Shown: positions 7,786 through 16,349 of the stretch, piece after piece
Position numbering within the stretch: position 1 is the first letter of the stretch
Layout of the letters: the number at the start of each line of letters is the position of its first letter
NCBI RefSeq assembly: GCF_013284245.2
Contig: NZ_CP085876.1
Location: 5,590,001-5,654,000 of the forward strand
DNA: 64,000 nucleotides
Direction: 5' to 3'
DNA from: Brevibacillus sp. DP1.3A
Lineage (GTDB): Bacteria > Bacillota > Bacilli > Brevibacillales > Brevibacillaceae
Translations under genes and position numbers: made by a program
The notes under the pieces: generated by a model
The model's database searches: none
What the model saw: only the letters and a program-made list of their open reading frames with translations
What the model was told of the DNA's origin: nothing

Positions 7786-9252
7786 TTAATACGCCCGTCC
7801 GAACCAGACGCTATGCTGTGACTCTTTGCCGCAGCAAATGCAGGCATTCTTTTGTACAGGAGGCTCAAACGGGATGTTGCGAGAAGTGAACTTGGTTTCC
7901 TCTTTGATCTTCGATTCACAAGCATCATCCCCACACCAGCCGGCTAACACCCATCCGCTCGTTTTGTTTTCGCTCTCGCTTTTTGCAATATGAGCGGATA
8001 GCTGCTCCAGTGTATCGATCCCCAAATGTGAGTTCTCATCACGAAAGGCTAGTGCTTTTTGGAACATATTTTGCTGAATCTCTTCCAACAGTTGAACAAC
8101 TGTCTGCGCGATACCTTCAAGTGAAACCGTCACCTTCTCCCCTGTATCACGACGAGCCAGAATTACTTGACCATTTTCCACGTCACGCGGGCCGAGCTCC
8201 AGACGTAGAGGAACCCCGCGCATTTCCCACTCATTGAACTTCCAGCCTGGTGTTTCTTCACGAAGATCAGCACGGACACGCACGCCTGCGGCCTTGATCT
8301 CGTCAAAAAGTGGATCAAACGCCTCCATGACTTTCTCGCGCAGCTTCATCGGACCGACTGGGATCATAATAACCTGTGTCGGAGCCATGCGAGGCGGCAA
8401 CACTAGACCGCGGTCATCGCCATGCACCATGATCATCGAACCAATCAGTCGTGTAGAGGTTCCCCATGATGTGGTGTGAACGTACTTGAACTGATTGTCA
8501 CGATCCAAAAACTTGATTTCAAAGCCGCGCGCGAATTTATCGCCCAAATAGTGCGAGGTGCCCGCTTGCACTGCTTTGCCATCCTTCATCATCGCTTCAA
8601 TGGAATACGTGTCAACAGCACCGGCAAAGCGTTCACTCGGTGTTTTTTGTCCCTTCCAAACCGGAATGGCCAGCTCCTGCTCGACGACCTCTCGGTAAAT
8701 CTCCAGCATTTGCATCGTTTCCTGACGAGCTTCCTCCTCTGTCGCATGTGCCGTGTGGCCTTCCTGCCAGAGAAATTCTGATGTCCGCAAGAACGGCATC
8801 GTCCGCTTTTCCCAACGAAAAACGTTTGCCCATTGGTTGATTAATACAGGCAGGTCGCGGTAGCTCTGAATCCATTGGCTGTACATATGTCCAATGATCG
8901 TCTCGGAGGTTGGACGTAGCGCGAGCTTTTCCTCTAACGGCTCGCCCCCAGCCTCTGTTACCCAAGGCAGCTCTGGATTGAAGCCCTCGATATGCTCTTT
9001 TTCTTTTTGAAAGAAGGACTCGGGGATCAACATCGGGAAATAGGCATTGCGATGCCCTGTCTCCTTGAAGCGTTTATTCATCGCCTCTTGAATTCGCTCC
9101 CATAGCTCAAAACCATCCGGCTTGAACACGATGCAGCCGCGTACCGGTGTGTAGTCCATCAAATCCGCCTTTTTGATGGCATCGATGTACCAACGCGAAA
9201 AATCCTCCGATTGCGGTGTAATTTCTTTTACAAACGCTTTGTCCTCTTTCAT
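7786..9252 (-). CDS. proS: Prolyl-tRNA synthetase, archaeal/eukaryote-like form
   Basis: A 488-residue class II aminoacyl-tRNA synthetase. Motif 2 (FRWEKRTMPFLRTSEFLWQE), LRPTSET and the motif 3 region RLIGSMIMVHGDDRG are clear. There is no editing INS domain, and the C-terminal zinc-binding extension (CICCGKE, ending in Tyr) marks the archaeal/eukaryote-like ProRS. The frame extends upstream into the T-box terminator, so the ATG at 9252 behind GGAGCG is chosen. Expression is controlled by the proline T-box immediately upstream. Confidence 0.96.
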   Translation of the reverse strand: MKEDKAFVKEITPQSEDFSRWYIDAIKKADLMDYTPVRGCIVFKPDGFELWERIQEAMNKRFKETGHRNAYFPMLIPESFFQKEKEHIEGFNPELPWVTEAGGEPLEEKLALRPTSETIIGHMYSQWIQSYRDLPVLINQWANVFRWEKRTMPFLRTSEFLWQEGHTAHATEEEARQETMQMLEIYREVVEQELAIPVWKGQKTPSERFAGAVDTYSIEAMMKDGKAVQAGTSHYLGDKFARGFEIKFLDRDNQFKYVHTTSWGTSTRLIGSMIMVHGDDRGLVLPPRMAPTQVIMIPVGPMKLREKVMEAFDPLFDEIKAAGVRVRADLREETPGWKFNEWEMRGVPLRLELGPRDVENGQVILARRDTGEKVTVSLEGIAQTVVQLLEEIQQNMFQKALAFRDENSHLGIDTLEQLSAHIAKSESENKTSGWVLAGWCGDDACESKIKEETKFTSRNIPFEPPVQKNACICCGKESQHSVWFGRAY

Positions 9253-9288
9253 CCGTCTACGCTCCTTTTTGTTCTTACGTAAAATGCA

Positions 9289-9530
9289 AAAAATCCCCCA
9301 TCCCAAAAAGGGACGGAGGATCAACTTCCGCGGTACCACCCTGATTGACTACAGCATACGCCATAGTCCTCTCGATAACCCGATAACGGTGGGCATCCGG
9401 CTAAGCTCTTCACCAGCGGCTTCAGGATGGGGTGCAGTTATCCTTTACGTATCAGCCTTCCAGACTAGGGCCGACTCTCTGTCACGTAGGAATAGCTGCG
9501 GGTCCTTTCATAGCCTTTTGTGACTATCTA
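9289..9530 (-). promoter_or_regulatory. T-box leader of proS (proline)
   Basis: The antiterminator sequence TGGTACCGCG is at 9329-9338 and is followed by an intrinsic terminator ending in six T (9289-9321). Stem I can be drawn from GCAGCTAT pairing with ATAACTGC and AGGA pairing with TCCT. In the loop between them the CCC codon at 9429-9431, followed by a purine, occupies the specifier position, matching proline. Confidence 0.92.
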
Positions 9531-9540
9531 TTAACTAAAC

Positions 9541-9569
9541 ATATTAGCGAGTCACATCGTAGTTGTCAA
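9541..9569 (-). promoter_or_regulatory. Promoter of the proS T-box transcript
   Basis: TTGACA at 9564-9569 and TAATAT at 9541-9546 are separated by 17 bases. The -35 element overlaps the stop codon of the upstream ribU gene. Confidence 0.75.
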
Positions 9570-10177
9570 TTGTTGGTATGCGCAGCGATTCTTGAGCCGA
9601 GCTTCACATAGATCGGATACGCAACCACTGAAATCATAACACCTTTGAAGAGATTGAATGGGACGATTCCGTACAGAACCAATGACCAGATACTTGTCGC
9701 ATTGAACATGGTCAAGAGCTGTTCAATCGGCATTTGATAAAGCACAGCGTACGCAGGCAACAGCACATAAGCATTTGCCACAGCCATGACAATCGTCATC
9801 AAAATCGTTCCCAGAGCGAGACCAGTCAGGAAGCCTTTTTTGCCTTGGCCCAGACGCTGCATGTAGACAGCCGCAAAAATAAAGCTTGATCCTGCTACGA
9901 CGTTTGCGAGTTCACCGATCAAAAGACCGTCTGTATTTTTGAAGAGCATATGCAGTGTATTTTTCAGTACCTCGATAATAACGCCGGCTACAGGTCCGTA
10001 CATGAGTCCCCCGATCAATGCCGGGAGTGTACTGAAGTCGAGCTTCAAAAAGCTTGGCATCAGCGGAACAGGAACCTCGAGATACTGCAGAATAAATGCA
10101 ACGGCCGCCAGCATGGGAATCGTCACCAGCTTTTGGGTTGCACGTATGCGCGAAGAATGCAGCGCTGTTTCTTTCAT
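9566..10177 (-). CDS. ribU: Riboflavin ECF transporter S component
   Basis: A 203-residue membrane protein with about six hydrophobic helices, and the LDFSTLPALIGGLMYGP and GVIIEVLKNTLHML segments typical of RibU substrate-binding subunits. It would capture riboflavin and work with the shared EcfA/A'/T energising module encoded elsewhere. The FMN riboswitch and attenuator upstream make the assignment firm. The ATG at 10177 lies nine bases after GAGGAG and is preferred over the ATG at 10186. Confidence 0.92.
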   Translation of the reverse strand: MKETALHSSRIRATQKLVTIPMLAAVAFILQYLEVPVPLMPSFLKLDFSTLPALIGGLMYGPVAGVIIEVLKNTLHMLFKNTDGLLIGELANVVAGSSFIFAAVYMQRLGQGKKGFLTGLALGTILMTIVMAVANAYVLLPAYAVLYQMPIEQLLTMFNATSIWSLVLYGIVPFNLFKGVMISVVAYPIYVKLGSRIAAHTNN

Positions 10178-10254
10178 GTTTACCATCTCCTCATTTTTCT
10201 ACTCCTTCTTGAGGAATGGCAACAGTCGTTGTAAGCTCACACGTCTTGTTACAC

Positions 10255-10291
10255 AAACAGAATAAACCCTGTGGCTATAAGTTCCACAGGG
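10255..10291 (-). terminator. Attenuator terminator of the FMN riboswitch
   Basis: CCCTGTGG pairs with CCACAGGG and is followed by TTTATTCTGTTT on the minus strand, between the FMN aptamer and ribU. This suggests transcriptional control. Confidence 0.75.
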
Positions 10292-10410
10292 CATTTGCAA
10301 GCGTATGACAAACCATGCACAAATAAAAGGTACAAGAAACTAAAGGGCTGGCCTCTACGTTCTCATCCCGTTTGCACAGGCAAACAAGCACGTGTGATAA
10401 ACGTACTGTC

Positions 10411-10570
10411 GTCATCCTTCTCCCATCCAGACTGTACTGTCGGCTCTGGAATCACACCAGATCCTGCACTCCGTCGCTACTTTCAGCTCGGGAGGCTCGC
10501 GGGCTTAACATGCATAAAGCATGATCACCGCCGGTCGGGAATTTCACCCTGCCCCGAAGGAATGTGTAGT
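10411..10570 (-). promoter_or_regulatory. FMN riboswitch (RFN element)
   Basis: The minus strand carries the conserved blocks TTCGGGGCAGGGTGAAATTC, CCGACCGGCGGTGAT, AGCCCGCGAGCC, GATCTGGTG and GGATGGGAGAAGGATG in the correct order. FMN binding would favour the downstream attenuator and reduce ribU expression. Confidence 0.96.
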
Positions 10571-10582
10571 TGTATACAGCAT

Positions 10583-10610
10583 ATTATACTGCTGTTTTTT
10601 GATTTGACAA
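10583..10610 (-). promoter_or_regulatory. Promoter of the ribU riboswitch transcript
   Basis: TTGTCA at 10605-10610 and a perfect TATAAT at 10583-10588 are spaced 16 bases, just upstream of the FMN aptamer. Confidence 0.75.
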
Positions 10611-10697
10611 TAGAGGAAACTGCCAGCTCGACACTTTTGTTTATTTTTCCTATTTGTTTAGTAGGGATAAAGGTGATCGGCTTGGTTGTTACCTTGA

Positions 10698-10742
10698 CCA
10701 AAAAGAAATAGACCGCCCTTGAGTTGACAGCTCTGCGGTCTA
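10698..10742 (-). terminator. Probable terminator of the ABC-2 operon
   Basis: TAGACCGC pairs with GCGGTCTA and is followed on the minus strand by TTTCTTTTT. It lies about 180 bases beyond the last ABC gene, so it would leave a long 3' untranslated region. Confidence 0.6.
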
Positions 10743-10795
10743 TTTCACAACATAGTATTGAGCCGCACCCCTTTGCGGGAAGCGCCTATTGTATC

Positions 10796-10830
10796 GACCG
10801 TTTCGGTTGCAGCCGGGACGGTCTTTTTTT
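10796..10830 (+). terminator. Plus-strand hairpin with T-tract, no obvious gene
   Basis: GACCG pairs with CGGTC, with an inner TCGG/CCGG stem, and is followed by seven T on the plus strand. No plus-strand gene precedes it, so it could end a small RNA or stop antisense transcription. Confidence 0.45.
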
Positions 10831-10922
10831 ACTTTATGCTTTTAGATCTCGTTACATCCAATATTACCACAACGACTTCGGATTATAAATCATCAAGAAG
10901 CGCTATTTGTATCAATACGCCC

Positions 10923-11720
10923 CTATGAACCCGCTCCCCGATATTTCGTGACTCCCCAGTTCCAGACTAACAGCCCAATCCCGAAGAAAATAACAGCCAC
11001 TACCGGCGTCATTGCCGCATATGTGTACCAGACTTCCTTGCGCAAAAAGTAAGCCGCCGGATAAACACCCACGAAGGCAAACGGCAGCACGTAGGTGAGC
11101 ACAAAGCGAATCGCCTTGTTGTACACGTCTACCGGATAGCGCCCATATTGCTGGATGTTGTAAATCATCGGGGCAATCCCTGTCCGCGAGTCGGAAAAGA
11201 AGCTAACCGCAGCAATCGCAGTATACACGCCACCGTAAATCAGTGCCCCGCTGATCGAGAGCCCGATAAAGATGAACACGTCGTACCAGTAAAACGACAA
11301 ATCGAGTTGAATGGCAGCATACCCCATGATGATGATCCCGGTTATGACTCCAAAAATACGGTCTGGTGCAATCGACTCGAGACACACCTGTGCCAGATTG
11401 TGAATCGGTCTCGTCAGGATGCGATCCATCTCGCCCCGGATGATATACCTTTCGTTGAAGTCCCAAAAACCGAAGAACATCGAGAACAACGCGTATGGAA
11501 CCAAAAAGAAACCATAGATAAAGATAATCTCGTCACGCGTCCAATCCCCCATAAGCGGAACATGCGTGAACACGACAATAATAAAGACGAGATTGATCAA
11601 CTCAGAAACCAGATTGGACACAAAATCCCCGATAAAATCCGTTCGATAGGCAAGTCTCGTCTTGAAGTACTGGCTCAGGTAGTCGGCAAAAATACTGAAA
11701 ATATGTCTCATGTTCTGCAT
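10923..11720 (-). CDS. ABC-2 type permease (COG3694-like)
   Basis: A 265-residue integral membrane protein with six predicted helices and the RGEMDRILTRPI segment typical of this ABC-2 permease family. It lies three bases after the second permease, with its own GGAGGG ribosome site. With the paired permease and the ATPase upstream it forms a three-gene exporter operon. Substrates of such systems are generally unknown. Confidence 0.85.
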   Translation of the reverse strand: MQNMRHIFSIFADYLSQYFKTRLAYRTDFIGDFVSNLVSELINLVFIIVVFTHVPLMGDWTRDEIIFIYGFFLVPYALFSMFFGFWDFNERYIIRGEMDRILTRPIHNLAQVCLESIAPDRIFGVITGIIIMGYAAIQLDLSFYWYDVFIFIGLSISGALIYGGVYTAIAAVSFFSDSRTGIAPMIYNIQQYGRYPVDVYNKAIRFVLTYVLPFAFVGVYPAAYFLRKEVWYTYAAMTPVVAVIFFGIGLLVWNWGVTKYRGAGS

Positions 11721-11723
11721 GCT

Positions 11724-12518
11724 CTACCCTCCTTGCACAACCAGCTTGTTGCGGGCAAGACGCCACATCACCAAGATGGGAACCAGTATGACAAACATCC
11801 AAATGACCTGAAAACCGATCAATTCCCAGGAACGCTCCGTTGTAATCGCACCTGTGAAGATCAGGCTCGGATAGTAGTTGACCGCCTGAAATGGGAGATA
11901 ACCCATTACCGTTTGCGCCCAGCCCGGGAAAAAGCTGATCGGCAGCACGAGACCAGACAACAGATCCACCACGACCCGCTTGGCTCGCATCATGCCATCG
12001 TTTCGGAACAGGAAGAAAGTCAGCAAGCCTGTTACCAGATTGATTTGTGTATTGATCAAAAACGCACACATCAAGCTGATCAAATAAAGCCCCCATCCAG
12101 TCGCTGTCGCCGGGAAGCTGAATGGAATGATCAGGCTGATAAGGAAGATCCCTGGACCCGCGAAAAAGAGAAAGCGAAAGATCCCTTCCCCAAACGCCTG
12201 CGCCGTTTTCACGGACAAGTAATTATAAGGGCGTATCATTTCGATCGCGACCTTGCCTTCTCGGACGTCCTGGGCTATTTCTGTATCGATGTTGTTAAAA
12301 TAAAACGCCCGCGACATCCAAGCAATCGCAACGTAGGAAGTCATCTGTTCCACCGTAAGCCCGCCCAGCTGCTGCTGGCCTCCGTAGATTGCTCCCCATA
12401 AAAAGTAGTACGCACCGATGTTAATCGCGTAGATAATGATCCCGCTGTAATAGTTCACACGATAGGCAAGCATCGTCAAAAACCTCATGCGGATGAGTTC
12501 CATATAAAGCTTACGCAT
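11724..12518 (-). CDS. ABC-2 type permease (COG4587-like)
   Basis: A 264-residue membrane protein with about six helices and the motif EGKVAIEMIRPYNYL after the second helix, comparable to the RGEMDRILTRPI of its partner. Its start overlaps the end of the ATPase gene by eight bases, which indicates translational coupling. It is probably one half of a heterodimeric transmembrane unit. Confidence 0.85.
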   Translation of the reverse strand: MRKLYMELIRMRFLTMLAYRVNYYSGIIIYAINIGAYYFLWGAIYGGQQQLGGLTVEQMTSYVAIAWMSRAFYFNNIDTEIAQDVREGKVAIEMIRPYNYLSVKTAQAFGEGIFRFLFFAGPGIFLISLIIPFSFPATATGWGLYLISLMCAFLINTQINLVTGLLTFFLFRNDGMMRAKRVVVDLLSGLVLPISFFPGWAQTVMGYLPFQAVNYYPSLIFTGAITTERSWELIGFQVIWMFVILVPILVMWRLARNKLVVQGG

Positions 12519-13521
12519 GGCTAGCTACCTCTTGGTCTGAGGAATAAATGTTGCGAACGATATCCTCTGTGCTCGTCTCCTCAATTTTCACATCGCTGAC
12601 TTCAAACGATGACATGACTGTCGACAAAACAAAGGGCAGCATTTCCTGACTTCGCGCTACTTTTACACTAAGGGTAAAATCATTGATTTGCTTGATCTCA
12701 CAAGGCATCTCTCCCAATGCCTGACGAAGTGCGGCTGTTGAAGTACGCTTTTTCATTTGGAAGGACACCTCTGTGCCATTGCCCCATTTTTCCTTGAGGT
12801 CATTCAGCAAGCCATCGAAGATCAGCTTCCCTTTGTCCATGACAAGCACGCGTTTACAGAGTGCTTCGATGTCTGATACATCGTGAGTCGTCAACAAGAT
12901 CGTCATATTTTCCGTCTCATTCAGATTGCGGAGAAACTCACGGATTTTTTGCTTAACGAGCACATCGAGTCCAACTGTCGGTTCATCGAGAAACAGCAGA
13001 CGTGGCTTATGAATCAATGAAGCAGCCACTTCACAGCGCATCCGTTGTCCGAGACTCAACTTGCGTACTGGCTGACTGACGAATGGAGAAATATCCAGCT
13101 CCTCAATCAAACGCTCCAACCACTTTTCTCCTTCTGCATCGTCAACCTTATAAACACTTTTCAACAGACGGAAGGACTCTAGCGGAGATAGGTCCCACCA
13201 AAGCTGAGAGCGCTGCCCGAAAACAACTCCGATGGATCGAACATACTCTTCACGCTGCTTGAAAGGCACATAGCCGTTAATGACGATTTCGCCGTCGCTC
13301 GGGGTCAAGATACCTGTCAGCATCTTGATCGTGGTCGATTTTCCGGCACCATTTTCCCCAATCAGCGCGAACATTTCCCCTTCCTCTACTGTAAAGGAAA
13401 GGTCATCCACCGCATTTACCGTCTTGTACTCCCGACTAAACAAATCACGAAAAGCACCACCAAGGCCCGGTCTGGACTGATGGATGCGGAAATCCTTTTG
13501 TAAATGATTTACTTGAATCAT
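12511..13521 (-). CDS. ABC transporter ATP-binding protein (COG4586-like)
   Basis: A 336-residue ATPase. Walker A is GENGAGKST, the signature is LSLGQRMR instead of LSGGQ, and Walker B is LLFLDEPTVGLD followed by an H-loop TTHDVSD. A C-terminal extension of about 90 residues follows the nucleotide-binding domain. The LSLGQ signature and N-terminal FRIHQSRPG segment are typical of the ATPase paired with COG3694/COG4587 permeases. It is the first gene of the operon. Confidence 0.9.
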   Translation of the reverse strand: MIQVNHLQKDFRIHQSRPGLGGAFRDLFSREYKTVNAVDDLSFTVEEGEMFALIGENGAGKSTTIKMLTGILTPSDGEIVINGYVPFKQREEYVRSIGVVFGQRSQLWWDLSPLESFRLLKSVYKVDDAEGEKWLERLIEELDISPFVSQPVRKLSLGQRMRCEVAASLIHKPRLLFLDEPTVGLDVLVKQKIREFLRNLNETENMTILLTTHDVSDIEALCKRVLVMDKGKLIFDGLLNDLKEKWGNGTEVSFQMKKRTSTAALRQALGEMPCEIKQINDFTLSVKVARSQEMLPFVLSTVMSSFEVSDVKIEETSTEDIVRNIYSSDQEVASHA

Positions 13522-13610
13522 GGAAAACCGTCCTTTTTTCTTCGCTTAAATACCATTTGTAGTGTATATGAGCCAATCGATTTGTGCAAAAGGCAAACTG
13601 CACCAAACTG

Positions 13611-14453
13611 TTAATGAAGATTAAGGATCATTCCCGTTTTGTCGTCTGACTTTTTGAAGCGGATATAGCGTATGCATTCGGGATCTTTGTTTTCCAGAGA
13701 GATGAGATCGTCTGTATAACGTTGCAGCCCTTTATGTACGATTGGCAGCACCGTCTCTTCCCACTTCGGCTGTGCTTCACCTAAAGCTCTCGGCATGAAA
13801 AGACCATCCGTTGCCAGCACCAATGCCTTCACGCCAACTCGATTGATGCGTCCATACTCGATAAAATCCCGACAGGCAACATCGCCATTCAATACGCCAT
13901 AGCCTCCTGGTCCATTCGCCTGATAGCGGTTATGGATCAGGATGTCCATACATCGTTCGTACAGCTCTGTTCGGGTACACAATCCTTCTTTGATTCCTTC
14001 TTCCCACTTCGCCAAGGCTGCCTGTTCCAAATGGCTGACTTGCGTATGTGTCAGGGGTCGCACAGTCTCATCATCATAAACGACAAATATCATGCAATCT
14101 CCCAACTGCGCGTACTCGATATGGGCATCTCCTACACGGACGACTGCACAGGCCGCTCCCCACAATGCTTCCTTTTTCTCAAGATCGATGCCGCTTTGCT
14201 GCATATGCTCCTGAAGTGCTTCGTTTATCGTCTCCAAATAATCGCGCAAAGCTACATCCTCCGGCATTGCTTCCAGCTGCTTTTTTACGAGCTCTGCAGC
14301 GATAGCTCCACCTGTCTGTCCTGCTGCGTTCTCATACGGGATCAGCGACGTAATGCCGTCGATGACCGCATACACATGCTTGACCTGCTGAATCACATAG
14401 GCGTCCTCATTGCTTTTGCCGCTTCCTTTCATGGAGATGCACTCAAGTTTCAT
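13611..14453 (-). CDS. PP2C-like serine/threonine phosphatase domain protein
   Basis: A 280-residue cytoplasmic protein with PP2C-type elements: GKSNEDAYVI near the N-terminus, YAVIDGITS (corresponding to the metal-binding DG), a central QLGDCMIFVV, and VLATDGLF near residue 215. The order and spacing suit a PPM-fold phosphatase, although it is divergent and has insertions. Substrate unknown. The ATG at 14453 is preferred to an upstream in-frame start because the GGCGGGG ribosome site precedes it. Confidence 0.75.
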   Translation of the reverse strand: MKLECISMKGSGKSNEDAYVIQQVKHVYAVIDGITSLIPYENAAGQTGGAIAAELVKKQLEAMPEDVALRDYLETINEALQEHMQQSGIDLEKKEALWGAACAVVRVGDAHIEYAQLGDCMIFVVYDDETVRPLTHTQVSHLEQAALAKWEEGIKEGLCTRTELYERCMDILIHNRYQANGPGGYGVLNGDVACRDFIEYGRINRVGVKALVLATDGLFMPRALGEAQPKWEETVLPIVHKGLQRYTDDLISLENKDPECIRYIRFKKSDDKTGMILNLH

Positions 14454-14618
14454 GATGACCCCGCCTTTACCCATGGAGTGATTTGCTTGAAAATTGTATC
14501 ATTTTTCCTTTTCTTCATCTATAGCTCTCCGTTCATATCCAGTTGTTGAACAGCTGTGGTAAGATAATGAAGGACTTTTTCCAAAAGAGGTAGTTCCAAC
14601 AGAAAAGAGGGAATATGC

Positions 14619-15905
14619 ATGAAACGTGAACGATCCGCGCAACTGCACGAGGAAGCACTCGACGTCATTCTAGGCGGGGTGAACAGCCCTTCCCGCTCTT
14701 TCAAGGCTGTAGGCGGGGGAGCACCCGTAACGATGGAACGTGCCCAGGGCGCGTATTTCTGGGACGTGGACGGCAATCGATATATTGACTATTTAGCAGC
14801 ATATGGCCCCATCATTACTGGCCATGCACATCCACATGTGACCAAAGCGATTTGCGAAGCAGCTGCCAACGGAACCCTGTACGGTACTCCTACTCCATGG
14901 GAAATTACCTTCGCAAACATGATCCGCGAAGCAATCCCTTCGATGGAGCGCATTCGATTCAATAACTCCGGTACAGAAGCAGTCATGACCTGCATTCGTG
15001 TAGCACGTGCCTATACCGGTCGTGTCAAAATCATCAAATTCGCAGGCTGCTACCACGGCCACTCTGATTTAGTGCTCGTTGCTGCCGGCTCCGGACCATC
15101 TACCTTGGGGATTCCGGACAGTGCAGGTATTCCACAAAGCATTGCCAGCGAAGTCATTACCGTACCTTTTAATAATATCGAAGCATACGCAGAAGCTATA
15201 AGCAAATGGGGAAGCGAAACGGCTTGCGTCCTCGTTGAGCCGATTGTCGGCAACTTCGGTATCGTGGCACCTGAGCCTGGCTTCCTGGAAGAGGTTAACC
15301 GCATCACTCACGAAGCAGGCGCGCTTGTTGTCTACGATGAAGTGATTACGGCCTTCCGCTTCAGCTATGGTGGAGCACAAAACCTCCTCGGAGTCGAGCC
15401 TGATCTGACTGCATTGGGCAAAATTATCGGTGGCGGTCTGCCAATAGGCGCTTATGGCGGACGTCGGGAAATCATGGAGCAAGTCGCCCCACTCGGACCT
15501 GCGTATCAAGCAGGAACAATGGCTGGTAATCCTGCTTCCATCCGTGCGGGAATTGCTTGCCTGGAAGTATTGAAGCAGCCGGGTGTGTACGATGAATTCG
15601 AACGATTGGGTGCCATGCTTGCGAACGGAATCATCGAAGCGGCAAACAAACACGGCGTAACCATCCAGCTCAATCGTGTAAAAGGGGCATTGGCAGTTTA
15701 CTTTACGGACGAGCCTGTTCATGATTATGATGCAGCTCAGAAAGCGAATGGAGAAATTTTTGCCCGCTTCTTCCAGCTGATGCTGAATGAAGGTGTATGC
15801 CTGGCACCATCTAAATATGAAGCTTGGTTCGTGACGACAGCTCATACAGAAGAAGACATTCAATACACCATCGCAGCGGTAGACCGCGCCTTTTCTCAGC
15901 TGTAA
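14619..15905 (+). CDS. hemL: Glutamate-1-semialdehyde 2,1-aminomutase
   Basis: A 428-residue PLP-dependent class III aminotransferase that converts glutamate-1-semialdehyde to 5-aminolevulinate for haem synthesis. GGVNSPSR near the N-terminus, the NNSGTEAVM phosphate-binding segment, YDEVITAFR, and the PLP-binding Lys in LGKIIGGGLP are all present. There are no other hem genes nearby. It therefore resembles the second copy of Bacilli (gsaB), which in B. subtilis lies beside the bcp-perR pair. Confidence 0.95.
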   Translation: MKRERSAQLHEEALDVILGGVNSPSRSFKAVGGGAPVTMERAQGAYFWDVDGNRYIDYLAAYGPIITGHAHPHVTKAICEAAANGTLYGTPTPWEITFANMIREAIPSMERIRFNNSGTEAVMTCIRVARAYTGRVKIIKFAGCYHGHSDLVLVAAGSGPSTLGIPDSAGIPQSIASEVITVPFNNIEAYAEAISKWGSETACVLVEPIVGNFGIVAPEPGFLEEVNRITHEAGALVVYDEVITAFRFSYGGAQNLLGVEPDLTALGKIIGGGLPIGAYGGRREIMEQVAPLGPAYQAGTMAGNPASIRAGIACLEVLKQPGVYDEFERLGAMLANGIIEAANKHGVTIQLNRVKGALAVYFTDEPVHDYDAAQKANGEIFARFFQLMLNEGVCLAPSKYEAWFVTTAHTEEDIQYTIAAVDRAFSQL

Positions 15906-15984
15906 ACCATTCCCACGTCCTTTCGCATCCGTCCAAGGAAATAATAAGCCTGTTCGCGATTATGTTTTCGAGGAGGATATTTCG

Positions 15985-16125
15985 GTGTCCAAAGGTGAAA
16001 AATCATATCCGCAGGCTCCTGAAAAGACGTTGGATTCCAAAATGAGCAGTAAAATGCTCGAAGTGACCGGCTTTCAAAACCCGCGAAAAACCGAGCATCA
16101 CAAAACTCAAAATCACGATAGGTAA
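15985..16125 (+). CDS. 46-residue orphan protein
   Basis: A short frame starting with GTG nine bases after a strong GAGGAGG ribosome site and ending just before a clear terminator. It encodes a hydrophilic, Lys/His-rich peptide without cysteines or membrane segment. I do not recognise the family. Ribosome site, frame and terminator together make a real small gene more likely than chance. It lies between hemL and the yugP-like gene on the same strand. Confidence 0.6.
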   Translation: MSKGEKSYPQAPEKTLDSKMSSKMLEVTGFQNPRKTEHHKTQNHDR

Positions 16126-16134
16126 ACATCAAAA

Positions 16135-16180
16135 CAGACACATTCCCAATCATGATGACGAGGAATGTGTCTGTTTTTTT
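16135..16180 (+). terminator. Terminator after the 46-residue gene
   Basis: CAGACACATTCC pairs perfectly with GGAATGTGTCTG, followed by seven T. Confidence 0.85.
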
Positions 16181-16194
16181 CGCATACAGCAACA

Positions 16195-16223
16195 TTGTCA
16201 ATAATGGTCAGAGATTGTACAAT
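16195..16223 (+). promoter_or_regulatory. Promoter of the yugP-like gene
   Basis: TTGTCA at 16195-16200 and TACAAT at 16218-16223 with a 17-base spacer. Confidence 0.6.
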
Positions 16224-16349
16224 AAAATAGTGAAACTGTCATAGGACTTATTCGTATACATGAATATGGGACAGAATGAAGTAGTAAGGTTACATGTATG
16301 GCTTAGCAACATTTCGTTTTCATAGATTACAACGAGGAGTGAGTGTGGA

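Noticed and set aside
10271..10711. Plus-strand frame of 146 codons
   Set aside because: Covers the attenuator, FMN riboswitch and promoter of ribU on the other strand; a by-product of structured RNA sequence.
11148..12401. Long plus-strand frame of 417 codons
   Set aside because: It is antisense to both ABC-2 permeases, very rich in charged residues, and lacks a ribosome site; the permease frames show clear family features.
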